This document shows, piece after piece, positions 1 to 11,239 of a DNA stretch of 64,000 bases. Both the position numbers and the translations under genes were made by a program. How positions within the stretch are numbered: position 1 is the first letter of the stretch; each line of letters opens with the position of its first letter. The notes under the pieces are model-generated. The model had not been told where the DNA came from, ran no database searches, and was given only the letters and a program-made list of their open reading frames with translations. Source of the DNA: Sulfuricurvum sp. (lineage in GTDB: Bacteria > Campylobacterota > Campylobacteria > Campylobacterales > Sulfurimonadaceae); NCBI GenBank assembly GCA_030694265.1, contig JAUXYP010000001.1:124001-188000 (forward strand), written 5' to 3'.

Positions 1-327
1 CGTAAAGCATTGATCGAGGGTAAAATAAGTGCCGGTCATGCAAAAGTAGTTGTAGGTATGGAAGGAAATGAACAATCATTAATGATTGATTCAATTATTG
101 GACAAAAGCTGAGTGTTCGTGATGTAGAACAAATGGCAAAAAACATGAAACTTCCTACTCAAACGCCTGCGAGTCCAATTAGTAAAATGAATGAGCTAAA
201 TTTTAATACATTGCAAAGCTATTTTGCAGACTTAGGTATTAAAACATCTAAAAAAGGGTCAAAATTGACCCTCGAATTTGATAGTAATGAGCAAATTGAT
301 TCATTTTTAGTCACACTTTCTTCATAA
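1..327 (+). CDS. parB: Chromosome-partitioning protein ParB, C-terminal part (5' end outside window)
   Basis: The reading frame is open from base 1 and ends at 327, giving about 108 residues. It begins in the ParB core (KALIEGKISAGHAKVVVG, the segment just after the helix-turn-helix) and finishes with the dimerisation domain (LQSYFADLGIKTS, then a short strand-helix ending). ParB binds parS centromere sites and, with ParA/Soj, segregates the chromosome origin. In Campylobacterota parA-parB commonly sits directly upstream of the F1 ATP synthase genes, which matches what follows here. Identity is confident from the conserved C-terminus and the context; the DNA-binding half is not visible. Confidence 0.9.
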   Translation, partial: RKALIEGKISAGHAKVVVGMEGNEQSLMIDSIIGQKLSVRDVEQMAKNMKLPTQTPASPISKMNELNFNTLQSYFADLGIKTSKKGSKLTLEFDSNEQIDSFLVTLSS

Positions 328-364
328 TTTCAATCGTTTAACTATCCCTTCAATTTACAAGTTG

Positions 365-380
365 TATAATCACGCAACTT
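365..380 (+). promoter_or_regulatory. Probable atp operon promoter with a dyad around the -10 box
   Basis: TATAAT lies at 365-370, 23 nt before the atpF' start. It is flanked by AAGTTG (359-364) and CAACTT (375-380), a 6-bp inverted repeat with a 10-nt spacer. A -35 hexamer is not obvious, as is common in this phylum. The strong Shine-Dalgarno AGGAGG precedes the ATG at 393. The promoter call is inference from sequence alone. Confidence 0.55.
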
Positions 381-392
381 TTAGGAGGTGGT

Positions 393-815
393 ATGTTAGA
401 TATAAGTCCGATGTTGCTAGGCAGCACACTGATTGTCTTCCTTGTCCTTATTGCCGCTCTTAATAGTTTGCTTTACAAACCTCTTTTCAACTATATGGAA
501 AAAAGAGATGCAGATCTTAAAAAAGATCTCGAGCAAGTTGGAAACAACGATGCTGAGATTGCTGCATTTCATACACAAGCTGAAAAGATTATTAGTGATG
601 CTAAACTAGAAGCGCATGTAATAAGAGAAAAAGTTGTTGCTGAGGCCAAGGCGTTGGCAAACAGCAAGATAGAGGCAAAACGTGCTGAACTGGCACTAGA
701 ATATTCTAAGTTTGAAGACGCGATGTCTGAAGAACGTTCACGATTGAAAGAGGCGCTTCATGCAGAAGCACCATCTTTCCAAGCTGCTGTATCAGCTAAG
801 CTAAATCAGATTTGA
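393..815 (+). CDS. atpF': ATP synthase F0 subunit b'
   Basis: 140 aa. One N-terminal membrane helix (about residues 7-28) is followed by a long charged coiled coil, the architecture of the peripheral stalk b subunits. It is the first of two b-type genes in tandem, so it is the b' partner that forms a b/b' heterodimer linking F0 to F1. The ATG at 393 follows AGGAGG with good spacing. It heads the operon b'-b-delta-alpha-gamma-beta-epsilon; the next gene starts 9 nt downstream. Confidence 0.93.
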   Translation: MLDISPMLLGSTLIVFLVLIAALNSLLYKPLFNYMEKRDADLKKDLEQVGNNDAEIAAFHTQAEKIISDAKLEAHVIREKVVAEAKALANSKIEAKRAELALEYSKFEDAMSEERSRLKEALHAEAPSFQAAVSAKLNQI

Positions 816-824
816 GGAGATAAT

Positions 825-1340
825 ATGGGTAAATTATTGGTTACTGTATTAATGCTCAGTGCTTATCTGTTTGGATCTGACGCTGTGCATGAGGGTTCTA
901 CGGATATTGTACAACGTACCGTTAACTTTCTTATATTTGCAGGGATTCTTTATTATCTATTGGCAGAGCCGCTCAAAAGTTATTTTGGCGGCAGAAGTGC
1001 AGGAATCGCATCTGAACTTGAAAAAGTTCAAGAGCGTTTGCGCGAGTCAAAACGTTTGAAGGATGCTGCTGAACACAAGATTGATGATGCTAATCGTTTT
1101 GCAAATGATTTGAGTGAAATGAATAAAAAAGAGTGCAAGATCCTTAGTGAAAAAATCATGGCACAACATGAGATTGACGTTGAGATTGCACAAAAGCATA
1201 ACAAAGCATTAATGGATCTTGAAAAACGTAAAATGGTACGCGAAGTGGTCGCCGAGGTTATGGGCGATGTGATGCGTGCCAGTGATACGGCTATGGGTAA
1301 AGATGCCATGACAGACATTTTGAAAAAGAAGGTGGCCTAA
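825..1340 (+). CDS. atpF: ATP synthase F0 subunit b
   Basis: 171 aa. The N-terminus looks like a cleavable or anchor signal (residues 1-18, ending near LFGSDA) followed by a second hydrophobic helix at about 32-47, then a long Lys/Glu-rich coiled coil. It is the second peripheral-stalk subunit, pairing with b' encoded just upstream. The ATG follows GAGGAG. The stop codon TAA is immediately followed by the ATG of atpH with no spacer, so translation is probably coupled. Confidence 0.93.
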   Translation: MGKLLVTVLMLSAYLFGSDAVHEGSTDIVQRTVNFLIFAGILYYLLAEPLKSYFGGRSAGIASELEKVQERLRESKRLKDAAEHKIDDANRFANDLSEMNKKECKILSEKIMAQHEIDVEIAQKHNKALMDLEKRKMVREVVAEVMGDVMRASDTAMGKDAMTDILKKKVA

Positions 1341-1877
1341 ATGCAGAACGAACTAATCGCAAAACGTTATGTTCAATCTCTGATGACCATCTTGGATGAA
1401 ACTTCATTGGATAATACGGCTGAACTTTTAAATGTTCTTACCACTGCCTTTAATGATAGTAAATTTCTTCAAATTATGAATAGTAATGATATCGCTGTTT
1501 TGGCTAAAACAAATTTGGTTCTTGGTATGGTAGAAAGTGCTAATAGCCTTGAAATCAATAACTTAATCAAGCTTTTAGGTGAAAACGGAAGATTATCGTT
1601 AATCCCTGCAATTTCAAAAGATTTAAAGCGTCAAATAGCTTCCAAGAAACGTGTTTATAATGGCCGTATCTACAGTATTTCTGAAATCAAGCAAGATTCG
1701 ATTGATGCAATCGCGAATGATTTAGGAAATAAAATGGGAGCTAAAATTTCATTACAGTTTGTTCCTTCAAACAGTGATGGCATACGGGTTATTGTAGATG
1801 ACCTGAATGTTGAAATTGATTTTTCAAAAAGCCGCCTTAATGCTCAGATCGTCGAGCACATTTTAAAAGCAATTTAA
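1341..1877 (+). CDS. atpH: ATP synthase F1 subunit delta
   Basis: 178 aa, normal length for the delta/OSCP family, which caps the alpha3beta3 head and holds the peripheral stalk. The N-terminus has the family's typical start ([11 protein letters not shown]) and the protein is helical with a C-terminal beta segment. Assignment relies on this N-terminal pattern and its position between b and alpha. It starts directly after the atpF stop codon; 20 nt separate it from atpA. Confidence 0.92.
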   Translation: MQNELIAKRYVQSLMTILDETSLDNTAELLNVLTTAFNDSKFLQIMNSNDIAVLAKTNLVLGMVESANSLEINNLIKLLGENGRLSLIPAISKDLKRQIASKKRVYNGRIYSISEIKQDSIDAIANDLGNKMGAKISLQFVPSNSDGIRVIVDDLNVEIDFSKSRLNAQIVEHILKAI

Positions 1878-1897
1878 CCCTCACGAAAGGAGATATA

Positions 1898-3415
1898 GTG
1901 GTAGCAAAAGTACAAGTAGATGAAGTAAGTTCAATCATCAAAGAAAGAATTGGTAATTTTGAGCTTAATGTAGATATTAACGAAACCGGTAAAATCGTCT
2001 CATATGGAGATGGCGTTGCGCAAGTTTATGGTCTTAACAATGTTATGGCTGGTGAAATGGTTGAATTTGAAGACGGGACTCAAGGTCTTGTTATGAACCT
2101 CGAAGAAAGCGCTGTTGGTGTTGTTATTCTTGGTAAGGGAGTTGAACTCCGTGAGGGAATGTCAGTAAAACGTCTTGGACGTTTGTTGAAAGTTCCTGTT
2201 GGTGATGCTCTTCTTGGCCGTGTTGTAAACGCATTGGGTGAGCCAATTGATGGTAAAGGTCCAATCGAATCTACAGAATCTCGTTTTGTAGAAGAGAAAG
2301 CGCCTGGTATCATGGCACGTAAATCAGTCCATGAACCTATGGCAACCGGTATCAAATCAATTGATGCTCTTGTTCCAATTGGACGTGGTCAACGTGAGTT
2401 GATTATCGGTGACCGTCAAACAGGTAAAACAACGATCGCTCTTGATGCTATTATGAACCAAAAAGGTAATGGCGTAGTTTGTATCTATGTTGCTATCGGT
2501 CAAAAAGAATCAACCGTTGCAAACGTTATTCGTCGTCTTGAAGAGAGTGGCGCGATGGAGTATACCATCGTTGTTTCTTCTTCAGCTTCTGAAGCTGCAG
2601 CATTGCAATTTTTGGCTCCATATACGGGTGTAACAATGGCGGAATATTTCCGTGATTCAGCTCGTCATGGTTTGATCGTTTATGATGATCTCTCAAAACA
2701 TGCAGTTGCTTACCGTGAAATGTCATTGATCCTTCGCCGTCCTCCGGGCCGTGAAGCCTATCCGGGAGACGTTTTCTATATCCACTCTCGTCTTTTAGAG
2801 CGTGCTGCTAAATTGAGCGATGAATTGGGTAACGGTTCTTTGACTGCTCTTCCAATTATTGAAACTCAAGCGGGTGACGTTGCGGCGTATATCCCTACAA
2901 ACGTCATTTCTATTACTGATGGTCAAATCTTTTTGGAAACGGACTTGTTTAATGCAGGTGTTCGTCCAGCGATTAACGTTGGTCTTTCTGTTTCACGTGT
3001 TGGTGGTGCGGCTCAAATCAAAGCTACTAAACAAGTGGCAGGAACATTGCGTCTTGACCTTGCACAGTATCGTGAACTTCAAGCGTTTGCACAGTTTGCT
3101 TCTGATTTGGATGAAGTAAGTCGCAAGCAGCTTGAACGTGGTCAGCGTATGGTTGAAGTGTTGAAGCAGCCTCCATATTCTCCACTTTCTGTTGAAAAAC
3201 AAGCATTGATTATCTTCGCGGGTAATGAAGGGTATCTTGATAGCCTTCCTGCATCAGCAGTTGTTAAATTTGAAGCAGATTTGTATCCATTTATTGAAGC
3301 AAGTTATCCACAAATTTTTGAAAGTATCCGTACGTCATCTAAGATCGATGATGACACTATGGCTACGATGAAAAAAGCGCTCGAAGAGTTTAAAACTACT
3401 TTCGTTGCGCAATAA
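1898..3415 (+). CDS. atpA: ATP synthase F1 subunit alpha
   Basis: 505 aa, full length. Walker A motif GDRQTGKT lies at about residues 171-178, and the alpha signature around [14 protein letters not shown] is present near 355-370. It carries the non-catalytic nucleotide sites of F1. The start is GTG at 1898, preceded by AAAGGAGA with about 4 nt spacing; no better ATG exists nearby. Part of the atp operon, 9 nt upstream of atpG. Confidence 0.98.
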   Translation: MVAKVQVDEVSSIIKERIGNFELNVDINETGKIVSYGDGVAQVYGLNNVMAGEMVEFEDGTQGLVMNLEESAVGVVILGKGVELREGMSVKRLGRLLKVPVGDALLGRVVNALGEPIDGKGPIESTESRFVEEKAPGIMARKSVHEPMATGIKSIDALVPIGRGQRELIIGDRQTGKTTIALDAIMNQKGNGVVCIYVAIGQKESTVANVIRRLEESGAMEYTIVVSSSASEAAALQFLAPYTGVTMAEYFRDSARHGLIVYDDLSKHAVAYREMSLILRRPPGREAYPGDVFYIHSRLLERAAKLSDELGNGSLTALPIIETQAGDVAAYIPTNVISITDGQIFLETDLFNAGVRPAINVGLSVSRVGGAAQIKATKQVAGTLRLDLAQYRELQAFAQFASDLDEVSRKQLERGQRMVEVLKQPPYSPLSVEKQALIIFAGNEGYLDSLPASAVVKFEADLYPFIEASYPQIFESIRTSSKIDDDTMATMKKALEEFKTTFVAQ

Positions 3416-3424
3416 GGATCTTTA

Positions 3425-5727
<2,303 letters not shown>

Positions 5728-5753
5728 TTGCTTTTCATCCTAAAGGATAGATA

Positions 5754-6161
5754 GTGCATACTCTAGAATTAGAAGTGCTAACACCAAGTGGATCTATTTT
5801 CAATGGGGCTGTTAAAAGTGTAACAGTTCCTGGAGAAGAGGGAGAATTTGGTGTTCTACCTGAGCACGTGGGATTAACGACTTTGTTACAAGCAGGTGTT
5901 GTTGATATCATTAAAGAGAATGGTAAAAAAGAATCGATCGTCGTTAATTGGGGTGTTGTGCAAATTTCTAATAATTTGGTCACTGTTCTGGTTGACGGTG
6001 CTGTTGCTATTCGTGGCGATAGTGAAAGCGAAGTTGCAAAAGCACTTGATGAAGCAAAAGAACTTATTGCTAGTGTTGCAGATTCCAGTCCATTGATTGC
6101 GTCTGTTTCAGCAAGAATTGAGTCAGCTGCTAATCATCAAAATCACTCACATATGCTTTAA
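5754..6161 (+). CDS. atpC: ATP synthase F1 subunit epsilon
   Basis: 135 aa. Begins HTLELEVLTPSG and has the beta-sandwich pattern VPGEEGEFGVLPEH typical of epsilon, followed by the C-terminal helical hairpin. It regulates coupling and inhibits hydrolysis. Start is GTG at 5754, preceded by AAAGGATAG. The end is His-rich (HQNHSHML). It is the last atp gene; tolQ starts 5 nt after its stop, so the envelope genes may be co-transcribed with the ATP synthase. Confidence 0.96.
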   Translation: MHTLELEVLTPSGSIFNGAVKSVTVPGEEGEFGVLPEHVGLTTLLQAGVVDIIKENGKKESIVVNWGVVQISNNLVTVLVDGAVAIRGDSESEVAKALDEAKELIASVADSSPLIASVSARIESAANHQNHSHML

Positions 6162-6166
6162 CGCTC

Positions 6167-6733
6167 ATGTTTGAGCTTCTTTCAAATTTCATAGATAAGA
6201 GTCACCCGGTAACGCTTGGCGTGTTACTGGTTCTCTTTTCCTATCTCATAATTATTAACTGGGTTTTCTTTTATCGATGGCTGGCGCTTAATCAGTGGAT
6301 TTCACAAGAAAATGAGACATTAGAATCCCTTTTAATGGGTGCCCAACGCCTTAATGACTACGCATTCCTCGCACCATTTTTAAAAAGCGGTACGACTTAT
6401 TCTAAAGCATTATTTGATTTGGCGCAATATGCGGCAACTAAAGAGGCAACAAAAGGTTTGACGATACTCTCAATAGTAGCGTCTACAACACCGTTTATCG
6501 GTCTTTTTGGAACGGTTGTTTCTATTTTAGATACCTTTAAGAATATTGGGCAGGCGAGTGGTACAATGAGTATAATTGCTGCAGGGGTTTCGGATGCACT
6601 TGTTGCAACGGCTTCAGGAATTTTTGTCGCAATATTTGCGTACAGTTATCATCAAATCTTAAAACGTCAATCGTTTGAAGTGGTGGGTCTTATTCGTATG
6701 CAGAGTGATTCATTGCTCTCTAAGGTCGATTGA
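6167..6733 (+). CDS. tolQ: TolQ/ExbB-type proton channel subunit
   Basis: 188 aa inner membrane protein of the MotA/TolQ/ExbB family. One membrane helix is near residues 17-38; two more follow in the conserved segment TTPFIGLFGTVVSILDTF and the ISDALVATASG-like stretch at about 140-165. With TolR it converts proton flux into work on the periplasmic partner. Neighbouring tolR, tolB and pal argue for TolQ over ExbB, though the sequence alone cannot separate them. Five nt after atpC; its TGA is 2 nt before the tolR ATG. Confidence 0.88.
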   Translation: MFELLSNFIDKSHPVTLGVLLVLFSYLIIINWVFFYRWLALNQWISQENETLESLLMGAQRLNDYAFLAPFLKSGTTYSKALFDLAQYAATKEATKGLTILSIVASTTPFIGLFGTVVSILDTFKNIGQASGTMSIIAAGVSDALVATASGIFVAIFAYSYHQILKRQSFEVVGLIRMQSDSLLSKVD

Positions 6734-6735
6734 TT

Positions 6736-7125
6736 ATGTACGATTGGGACGATAAACCGGAACTTAACATTACACCCTTAGTGGATGTTATGTTGGTTCT
6801 TTTGGCTATTTTGATGGTTATATCGCCCAATATTATTTATGAAGAGTTGATTAATCTACCTAAAGGTTCAGCACAAACGGAAGTAAAAGAGAAAAAACAA
6901 ATTGAGATCCTTATAAATGCATCTAGGCAAATCAAGGTTAATAATCAAACGTTCGACTTTTTAACTTTTAGTGACAATTTTAGGTTATTTGCCAATGATT
7001 TTTCTCCTGAAACCATTGTACGTATCAGTGCGGACCATAAGCTTGATTATGGAGATGTGATGAATGTTATGAGTGCGGTAAAGCGTTCAGGGTTAACCAA
7101 TATTTCACTCGCAACCAGCGGTTGA
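6736..7125 (+). CDS. tolR: TolR/ExbD-type transducer subunit
   Basis: 129 aa from the ATG at 6736. A short cytoplasmic start contains the family's conserved Asp-bearing helix (LNITPLVDVMLVLLAILMV, with the essential Asp in PLVDVML), followed by a periplasmic domain. Works with TolQ as a proton-driven motor. A TTG at 6730 is an alternative start but lies only about 3 nt from AAGGT, while the ATG has normal spacing. Its stop overlaps the next gene's TTG. Confidence 0.88.
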   Translation: MYDWDDKPELNITPLVDVMLVLLAILMVISPNIIYEELINLPKGSAQTEVKEKKQIEILINASRQIKVNNQTFDFLTFSDNFRLFANDFSPETIVRISADHKLDYGDVMNVMSAVKRSGLTNISLATSG

Positions 7126-7919
7126 ATTCATCCAAAAACTATTACAAGAATATTTTTTACATGAATTTACATTATCAGCGGTTTTTTCTTCAAAGCGGTT
7201 TCATTACTTTCTTTATATTGGGACTGATTTTTTCTTTTTTTATCAACGGACTTGTGAAGACATCTCATCCCGATGCTTTTGCAATGACCAAAAGTGATGT
7301 GATATCGATTTCATTAGATGACCAACCTTCCTCTATTTCTGTAAAAAGTTCTCAGCATACTTTGCCATCAACTCCTGCGCCAGAGGTAGAATCAAAAACG
7401 GTGGAAGAAACCCCTCCTGTAGAGAATGAAGTCAAACAAGTTGTACCGGAAATTAATGATTTGTTTGCCACCGTTAAAGTGAGTAAAAACAAGCCAAAAA
7501 CCACGGAAAATTCGAAGAACCTTTTGGAATTAAATGCCTTAGAAGAAAAAGTGTTGGCGACACATCGTGAGTCAAAGCTTTTTGATAAAGCTAAAACCCT
7601 TGATTTGGCAAAGTCAGGGGTTAAAATGATGGCTACGTCTAGCGGACCGGCTGTTAATGAATACAATGCTAAGATACAAGGTATTATTTATGCAAACTTT
7701 CATCCTGCAAGCGGGACAGAAGGGTTCGCTGCTCGTGTTAGGATAACACTAAGCCCAGATGGGCGACTATTGGCTTATCGTGTTATCAGCTATTCTGGCA
7801 ATGCCGTTTTTAATGCGGAAGTAGATTGGCTAAAAGAGCGATTGCGCCAAGTAGGACTTCCTTCTCACCCCAAAGGCGAAGAGGCTGTATTTGAGATTAT
7901 ATTGACTGCTAAGGAATAA
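7122..7919 (+). CDS. TonB/TolA-like periplasm-spanning protein
   Basis: 265 aa. One membrane helix near residues 27-45, then a Pro/Glu/Lys-rich linker (about 80-150) and a C-terminal TonB-type fold (NEYNAKIQGIIYANFHP to the end, with the typical VRITLSPDGRL strand). In the tolQ-tolR-X-tolB-pal order it occupies the tolA slot, so it probably carries TolQR energy to TolB/Pal. The TTG at 7122 overlaps the tolR stop (TTGA) and is likely coupled; an ATG at 7161 (MNLHYQRFF) lacks a ribosome site but would leave the membrane helix intact. Confidence 0.8.
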   Translation: MNSSKNYYKNIFYMNLHYQRFFLQSGFITFFILGLIFSFFINGLVKTSHPDAFAMTKSDVISISLDDQPSSISVKSSQHTLPSTPAPEVESKTVEETPPVENEVKQVVPEINDLFATVKVSKNKPKTTENSKNLLELNALEEKVLATHRESKLFDKAKTLDLAKSGVKMMATSSGPAVNEYNAKIQGIIYANFHPASGTEGFAARVRITLSPDGRLLAYRVISYSGNAVFNAEVDWLKERLRQVGLPSHPKGEEAVFEIILTAKE

Positions 7920-7920
7920 A

Positions 7921-9162
7921 ATGCGTTATTTAATGATACTTTTTTTTATCTCAACTCTTTGGGGTGCTGATACTACGTTAGAAGTGACTAAAAATGTGGG
8001 AATGTTACCAAGACTTGCAATCGAAGATGGTAGTAGTGTAGCCAATGATACCGGATCGCGATTTCATAAAATGCTTAGTGCTGATATGAATGTGGTTTCA
8101 TTATTTAATGTGGATGATCGCTATGCAGGACAATCATTTGATAATCCTCAGGCAGCTGGAATTCACAAAGATGCTGTTTATATTTTGCGTTACCGTTTAG
8201 TGGCTGATGGCAGTGGTGGATACAGAACGGATGTAAAGTTATTTCAGAACAGTTTAGAACTTTTTAGTAAAATATACTATTTAAAGCAAAGTGAAATGTT
8301 GGTTTTTTTAGCCCACTCCATTGCGTATGATATAAATGCAAAAATGGGAGGAGGATCTCTGGAATGGATGAAGCGAAAAGTTCTTTTTGTTCGTCTCAGC
8401 GGACCACGACGTTCTGATATAGTTGCCGCTGATTATACGTTATCGTATCAGAAAGTTGTTTTGAGTGGTGGTATGTATGGTTTTGCAAAATGGGCTAATC
8501 GTGAGCAAACGGATTTTTATTACACCTCTTTGAGTGATTATCATCCTACCATTTATAAAGTCAATTTAGCAACTGCAAATAAGGCAGCTATTGTCTCTTC
8601 TGATGGCATGGCAGTATGTTCAGATGTAAGCGAAGATGGTAATCGGTTACTACTAACATTAGCACCCAGTGGTCAGCCTGATATTTATCTTTATGATGTA
8701 CGTACCAAAAATAAAACGCGGCTAACAGATTATACCGGTATAGATGTAAGCGGTCAGTTTATGGGAGAGGATAGAATTGCGTTTGTCTCTAATCGTATGG
8801 GAAGCCCGAATATTTTTTCCAAAAAAATTGGCGAAAGCGCTATTAATCAAGTAGTTTTTGAGGGAAAAAACAATTCAACATGCAGTGCCTATCGTAATAT
8901 GCTTGTTTACAAAGCACGTGAAGGTTCAACAGCTGGAGGAAGTGCTTTTAACCTGCATCTCATTTCTTTACACAATAGCACTATTCGTCGTTTAACAAGC
9001 AGTGGAGATAATGACTATCCACGTTTTTCACATGATGGTGAAGCGGTATTGCATATCAAACATGAGGGATCACATAGTATGGTTGGAATCATTCGCCTTG
9101 GAGTGAACAAAAGTTTTAGTTTCCCGCTACACATAGGACGAATGCAATCTATTGACTGGTGA
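7921..9162 (+). CDS. tolB: Tol-Pal system beta-propeller protein TolB
   Basis: 413 aa, usual TolB length. Signal peptide at residues 1-15 (cleavage near LWGA). An N-terminal alpha/beta domain is followed from about residue 180 by repeated propeller blades with the pattern DIYLYDVRTKNKTRLTDY and FVSNRMGSPNIF. TolB is periplasmic and binds Pal and the TolA-type protein during cell-envelope constriction. AAGGA precedes the ATG; it sits 1 nt after the TonB-like gene. Confidence 0.92.
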   Translation: MRYLMILFFISTLWGADTTLEVTKNVGMLPRLAIEDGSSVANDTGSRFHKMLSADMNVVSLFNVDDRYAGQSFDNPQAAGIHKDAVYILRYRLVADGSGGYRTDVKLFQNSLELFSKIYYLKQSEMLVFLAHSIAYDINAKMGGGSLEWMKRKVLFVRLSGPRRSDIVAADYTLSYQKVVLSGGMYGFAKWANREQTDFYYTSLSDYHPTIYKVNLATANKAAIVSSDGMAVCSDVSEDGNRLLLTLAPSGQPDIYLYDVRTKNKTRLTDYTGIDVSGQFMGEDRIAFVSNRMGSPNIFSKKIGESAINQVVFEGKNNSTCSAYRNMLVYKAREGSTAGGSAFNLHLISLHNSTIRRLTSSGDNDYPRFSHDGEAVLHIKHEGSHSMVGIIRLGVNKSFSFPLHIGRMQSIDW

Positions 9163-9178
9163 TTTACCTTTTTTTAGA

Positions 9179-9184
9179 TACAAT
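9179..9184 (+). promoter_or_regulatory. Possible pal promoter -10 box
   Basis: TACAAT at 9179-9184, preceded by a T-run and lying 36 nt upstream of the pal ATG. TTGACT at 9152-9157 is 21 nt away, too far for a standard -35. This would give pal and cpoB their own transcript besides read-through from tolB. Confidence 0.4.
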
Positions 9185-9219
9185 AGCAATGAAATAATAA
9201 AATTCAGGGGTGATTTATC

Positions 9220-9768
9220 ATGAAACGTGTAGCATATTTAAGCGCTGTATTAGCAGTATTAGTATTTAGTGGATGTTCAACGAAGGAGCCTGCTATCGAT
9301 GCAACCGCAAATGGTAGTGTCTCTGGAAACGGTAGTAACACGAATGGACAGACTAGCGCTACTGACGGATCAGCAGTGATTGCACCGGTTACCAATGCTT
9401 CTTCAGTGGACAATGGAGCCGCTAATGGATCAGGCAACGCGGTTAATGCGCAAATTGTCAATGTATATTTTGACTATGATAAATTTGATATTCGTGAAGA
9501 TATGATGGCGTCTGTAAAAGGAAATGCTGCTTTACTTAAAAATAAAACCTTTAAACTAGAAGGTAATTGTGATGAATTCGGTAGTGACGAATATAACTTC
9601 GCTTTGGGACTTAAACGTGCAAATGCGGTTAAAACGGCTCTTGTAGATAATGGAGCCAATGCTGATTCAATCAGTATGGTAAGTTTGGGTGAGGGTAATC
9701 CTGCCTGTACAGAAAAAACACAAGAGTGCTGGGCTAAAAATCGTCGTGTTGAAGTAAAACTTCCGTAA
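9220..9768 (+). CDS. pal: Peptidoglycan-associated lipoprotein Pal
   Basis: 182 aa. Lipoprotein signal with lipobox VFSGC, lipidated Cys at residue 19. A Ser/Asn/Gly/Thr-rich linker (about 25-75) leads into an OmpA-like peptidoglycan-binding domain: VYFDYDKFDIR, LEGNCDEFGSDEYN and NRRVEVKL at the C-terminus. It anchors the outer membrane to peptidoglycan and partners TolB. The extra Cys pair near the end (NPACTEKTQECW) is seen in other Pal proteins of this phylum as far as I recall. Confidence 0.95.
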   Translation: MKRVAYLSAVLAVLVFSGCSTKEPAIDATANGSVSGNGSNTNGQTSATDGSAVIAPVTNASSVDNGAANGSGNAVNAQIVNVYFDYDKFDIREDMMASVKGNAALLKNKTFKLEGNCDEFGSDEYNFALGLKRANAVKTALVDNGANADSISMVSLGEGNPACTEKTQECWAKNRRVEVKLP

Positions 9769-10641
9769 ATGCGTTTTTTCGTTAGTTTTTCGTTACTCTC
9801 CTCATTATTACTTGCATCGGAACCATCGGTTTTCGGTGCAGGTAACCTCAATGCTCCAGTTCCCTATGGTCTTACTTCTGAAGAAAAATTGATTCTTGAA
9901 AATAAACAAGAAATTCAAGCTGTGATTCAAAAAAATAATATTCAAAATGCAAAAGTTGAAACAGTGACAGAGCGTCTGGATGGTTTACAAACGATCATAG
10001 AAGGGCTTGGACAGTCTGTTAATGAGCAAAGAATAGCAGTTCAAAAAATTACTGAGTCATCTTTAGGTGATGGAAATTTGTCTTCCTCGATCAATGAATT
10101 GCGTCAACAAACTACTGCTAACAGCGAAAACATTACTCAGGTTAAGACATTGCTCGAAGAGCTTTCGCATGTTGTTGATTCGGTTAATGCTTCTTATGTG
10201 AGTAAAGAAGAATTTTCACTGTTGATGAAGCAATTGAAAATGACGATGCCCACTAAAGCAGAGACGAACAGTAAAATAGATCCTAAGGCGCTTGAAAAAA
10301 AAGCAAAAGGGTTATTTGATCAGCAAAAGTATGCAGAAGCACAAGCCTGTTATGAAATGCTGATTCAAAAAAAGTATAAAATTGCTGAGTCTAATTTTTG
10401 GCTTGGTGAGACCTATTTCCAGCGTCATGAGTATAAATCGGCTATCTCTTTTTATAAAGAGAGTGCTTCACTTTATGATAAAGCGCCGTATATGCCAACG
10501 TTACTTTTACATACAGGTAATGCAATGGAAAAAAACGGTGACTTAACGAGTGCGAAAGCATTTTATAAAGCAACGATAAGTAAATACAGCGGTAGCGGTG
10601 CTGCTAATGAAGCACAAGAGCTACTCTCTAAGCTAAAATAG
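9769..10641 (+). CDS. cpoB: Tol-Pal associated TPR protein CpoB (YbgF)
   Basis: 290 aa. Signal peptide 1-16; coiled-coil region about 35-150 (heptads such as VTERLDGLQTIIEGLGQ); C-terminal tetratricopeptide repeats from about 178 (AKGLFDQQKYAEAQACYEML, then YFQRHEYKSAISFYKES). CpoB/YbgF coordinates peptidoglycan synthesis with Tol-driven outer membrane constriction. The ATG follows the pal stop with no spacer. Longer coiled coil than in E. coli, otherwise typical. Confidence 0.87.
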   Translation: MRFFVSFSLLSSLLLASEPSVFGAGNLNAPVPYGLTSEEKLILENKQEIQAVIQKNNIQNAKVETVTERLDGLQTIIEGLGQSVNEQRIAVQKITESSLGDGNLSSSINELRQQTTANSENITQVKTLLEELSHVVDSVNASYVSKEEFSLLMKQLKMTMPTKAETNSKIDPKALEKKAKGLFDQQKYAEAQACYEMLIQKKYKIAESNFWLGETYFQRHEYKSAISFYKESASLYDKAPYMPTLLLHTGNAMEKNGDLTSAKAFYKATISKYSGSGAANEAQELLSKLK

Positions 10642-10673
10642 CTATATGTCCCTTTTCAGGCTACCTATAGCTA
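10639..10673. other. Inverted repeat after cpoB
   Basis: TAGCTATA (10639-10646) and TATAGCTA (10666-10673) are exact reverse complements with a 19-nt loop. The left arm covers the cpoB stop codon. No T-run follows, so a terminator role is unsure; it lies just upstream of the slyD -10 box. Confidence 0.3.
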
Positions 10674-10677
10674 ATTG

Positions 10678-10686
10678 TGCTAAAAT
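10678..10686 (+). promoter_or_regulatory. Probable slyD promoter, extended -10
   Basis: TG-C-TAAAAT: the TG dinucleotide at 10678-10679 is one base before TAAAAT (10681-10686), an extended -10. It lies 31 nt before the slyD ATG at 10718. Confidence 0.45.
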
Positions 10687-10717
10687 CGCATTATCTTAAA
10701 ATTTGTAAGGCAAATCA

Positions 10718-11239
10718 ATGGCAATTGAAGCAAATCAGATCGTTTCGATCGAATATGAAGTACGTGATGGACAAAATGTTGTAGACAGTAATGTCGGTGG
10801 TGCGCCACTGGTATTTATGTTTGGTAAAAATCAAGTTATTCCAGGTCTTGAGTCTGGAATCGCTAATATGAAAATCGGTGAAAAATCAGATGTAATGGTT
10901 AAAGCCGCCGATGCGTACGGTGATTACAACGAAGAAGCACAGCAAGAGCTTCCACGCGAGCAATTTGCAGGTATCGATTTAAATCCTGGTATGACACTTT
11001 ATGGTCAAGGTGAAGATGGCGGTACTGTTCAAGTAACCGTTAAAGAGGTTAAAGACGAGAATGTAATTATTGATTTTAATCACCCATTAGCGGGGAAAGA
11101 TTTGATGTTTACAGTAACGATTAACAATGTTCGTGATGCCTCTGCTGCAGAAGCTGCGAGCGGTATTCCTGCTGAAAATGCTGTCGATGACAGTGGATGT
11201 TGTGGAAGCGGTGGTAACCACGGTTGTGGATGTCACTAA
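10718..11239 (+). CDS. slyD: FKBP-type peptidyl-prolyl isomerase SlyD
   Basis: 173 aa. FKBP core at both ends (ISIEYEVRDGQNVVDS near the start, VIPGLESGIANMKIGE) interrupted by the insert-in-flap chaperone domain (about 70-125, DAYGDYNEEAQQELPRE), then a metal-binding tail with CCGSGGNHGCGCH. SlyD folds proteins and in other bacteria stores nickel for hydrogenase or urease maturation, which would suit a hydrogen-using organism (inference). Its 3' end overlaps the next gene by 14 nt. Confidence 0.92.
   Translation: MAIEANQIVSIEYEVRDGQNVVDSNVGGAPLVFMFGKNQVIPGLESGIANMKIGEKSDVMVKAADAYGDYNEEAQQELPREQFAGIDLNPGMTLYGQGEDGGTVQVTVKEVKDENVIIDFNHPLAGKDLMFTVTINNVRDASAAEAASGIPAENAVDDSGCCGSGGNHGCGCH

Noticed and set aside
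11127-11225. Longer N-terminus for the AAA/Fis regulator
   Set aside because: It would lie wholly inside slyD in another frame; the GTG at 11226 gives the natural start.
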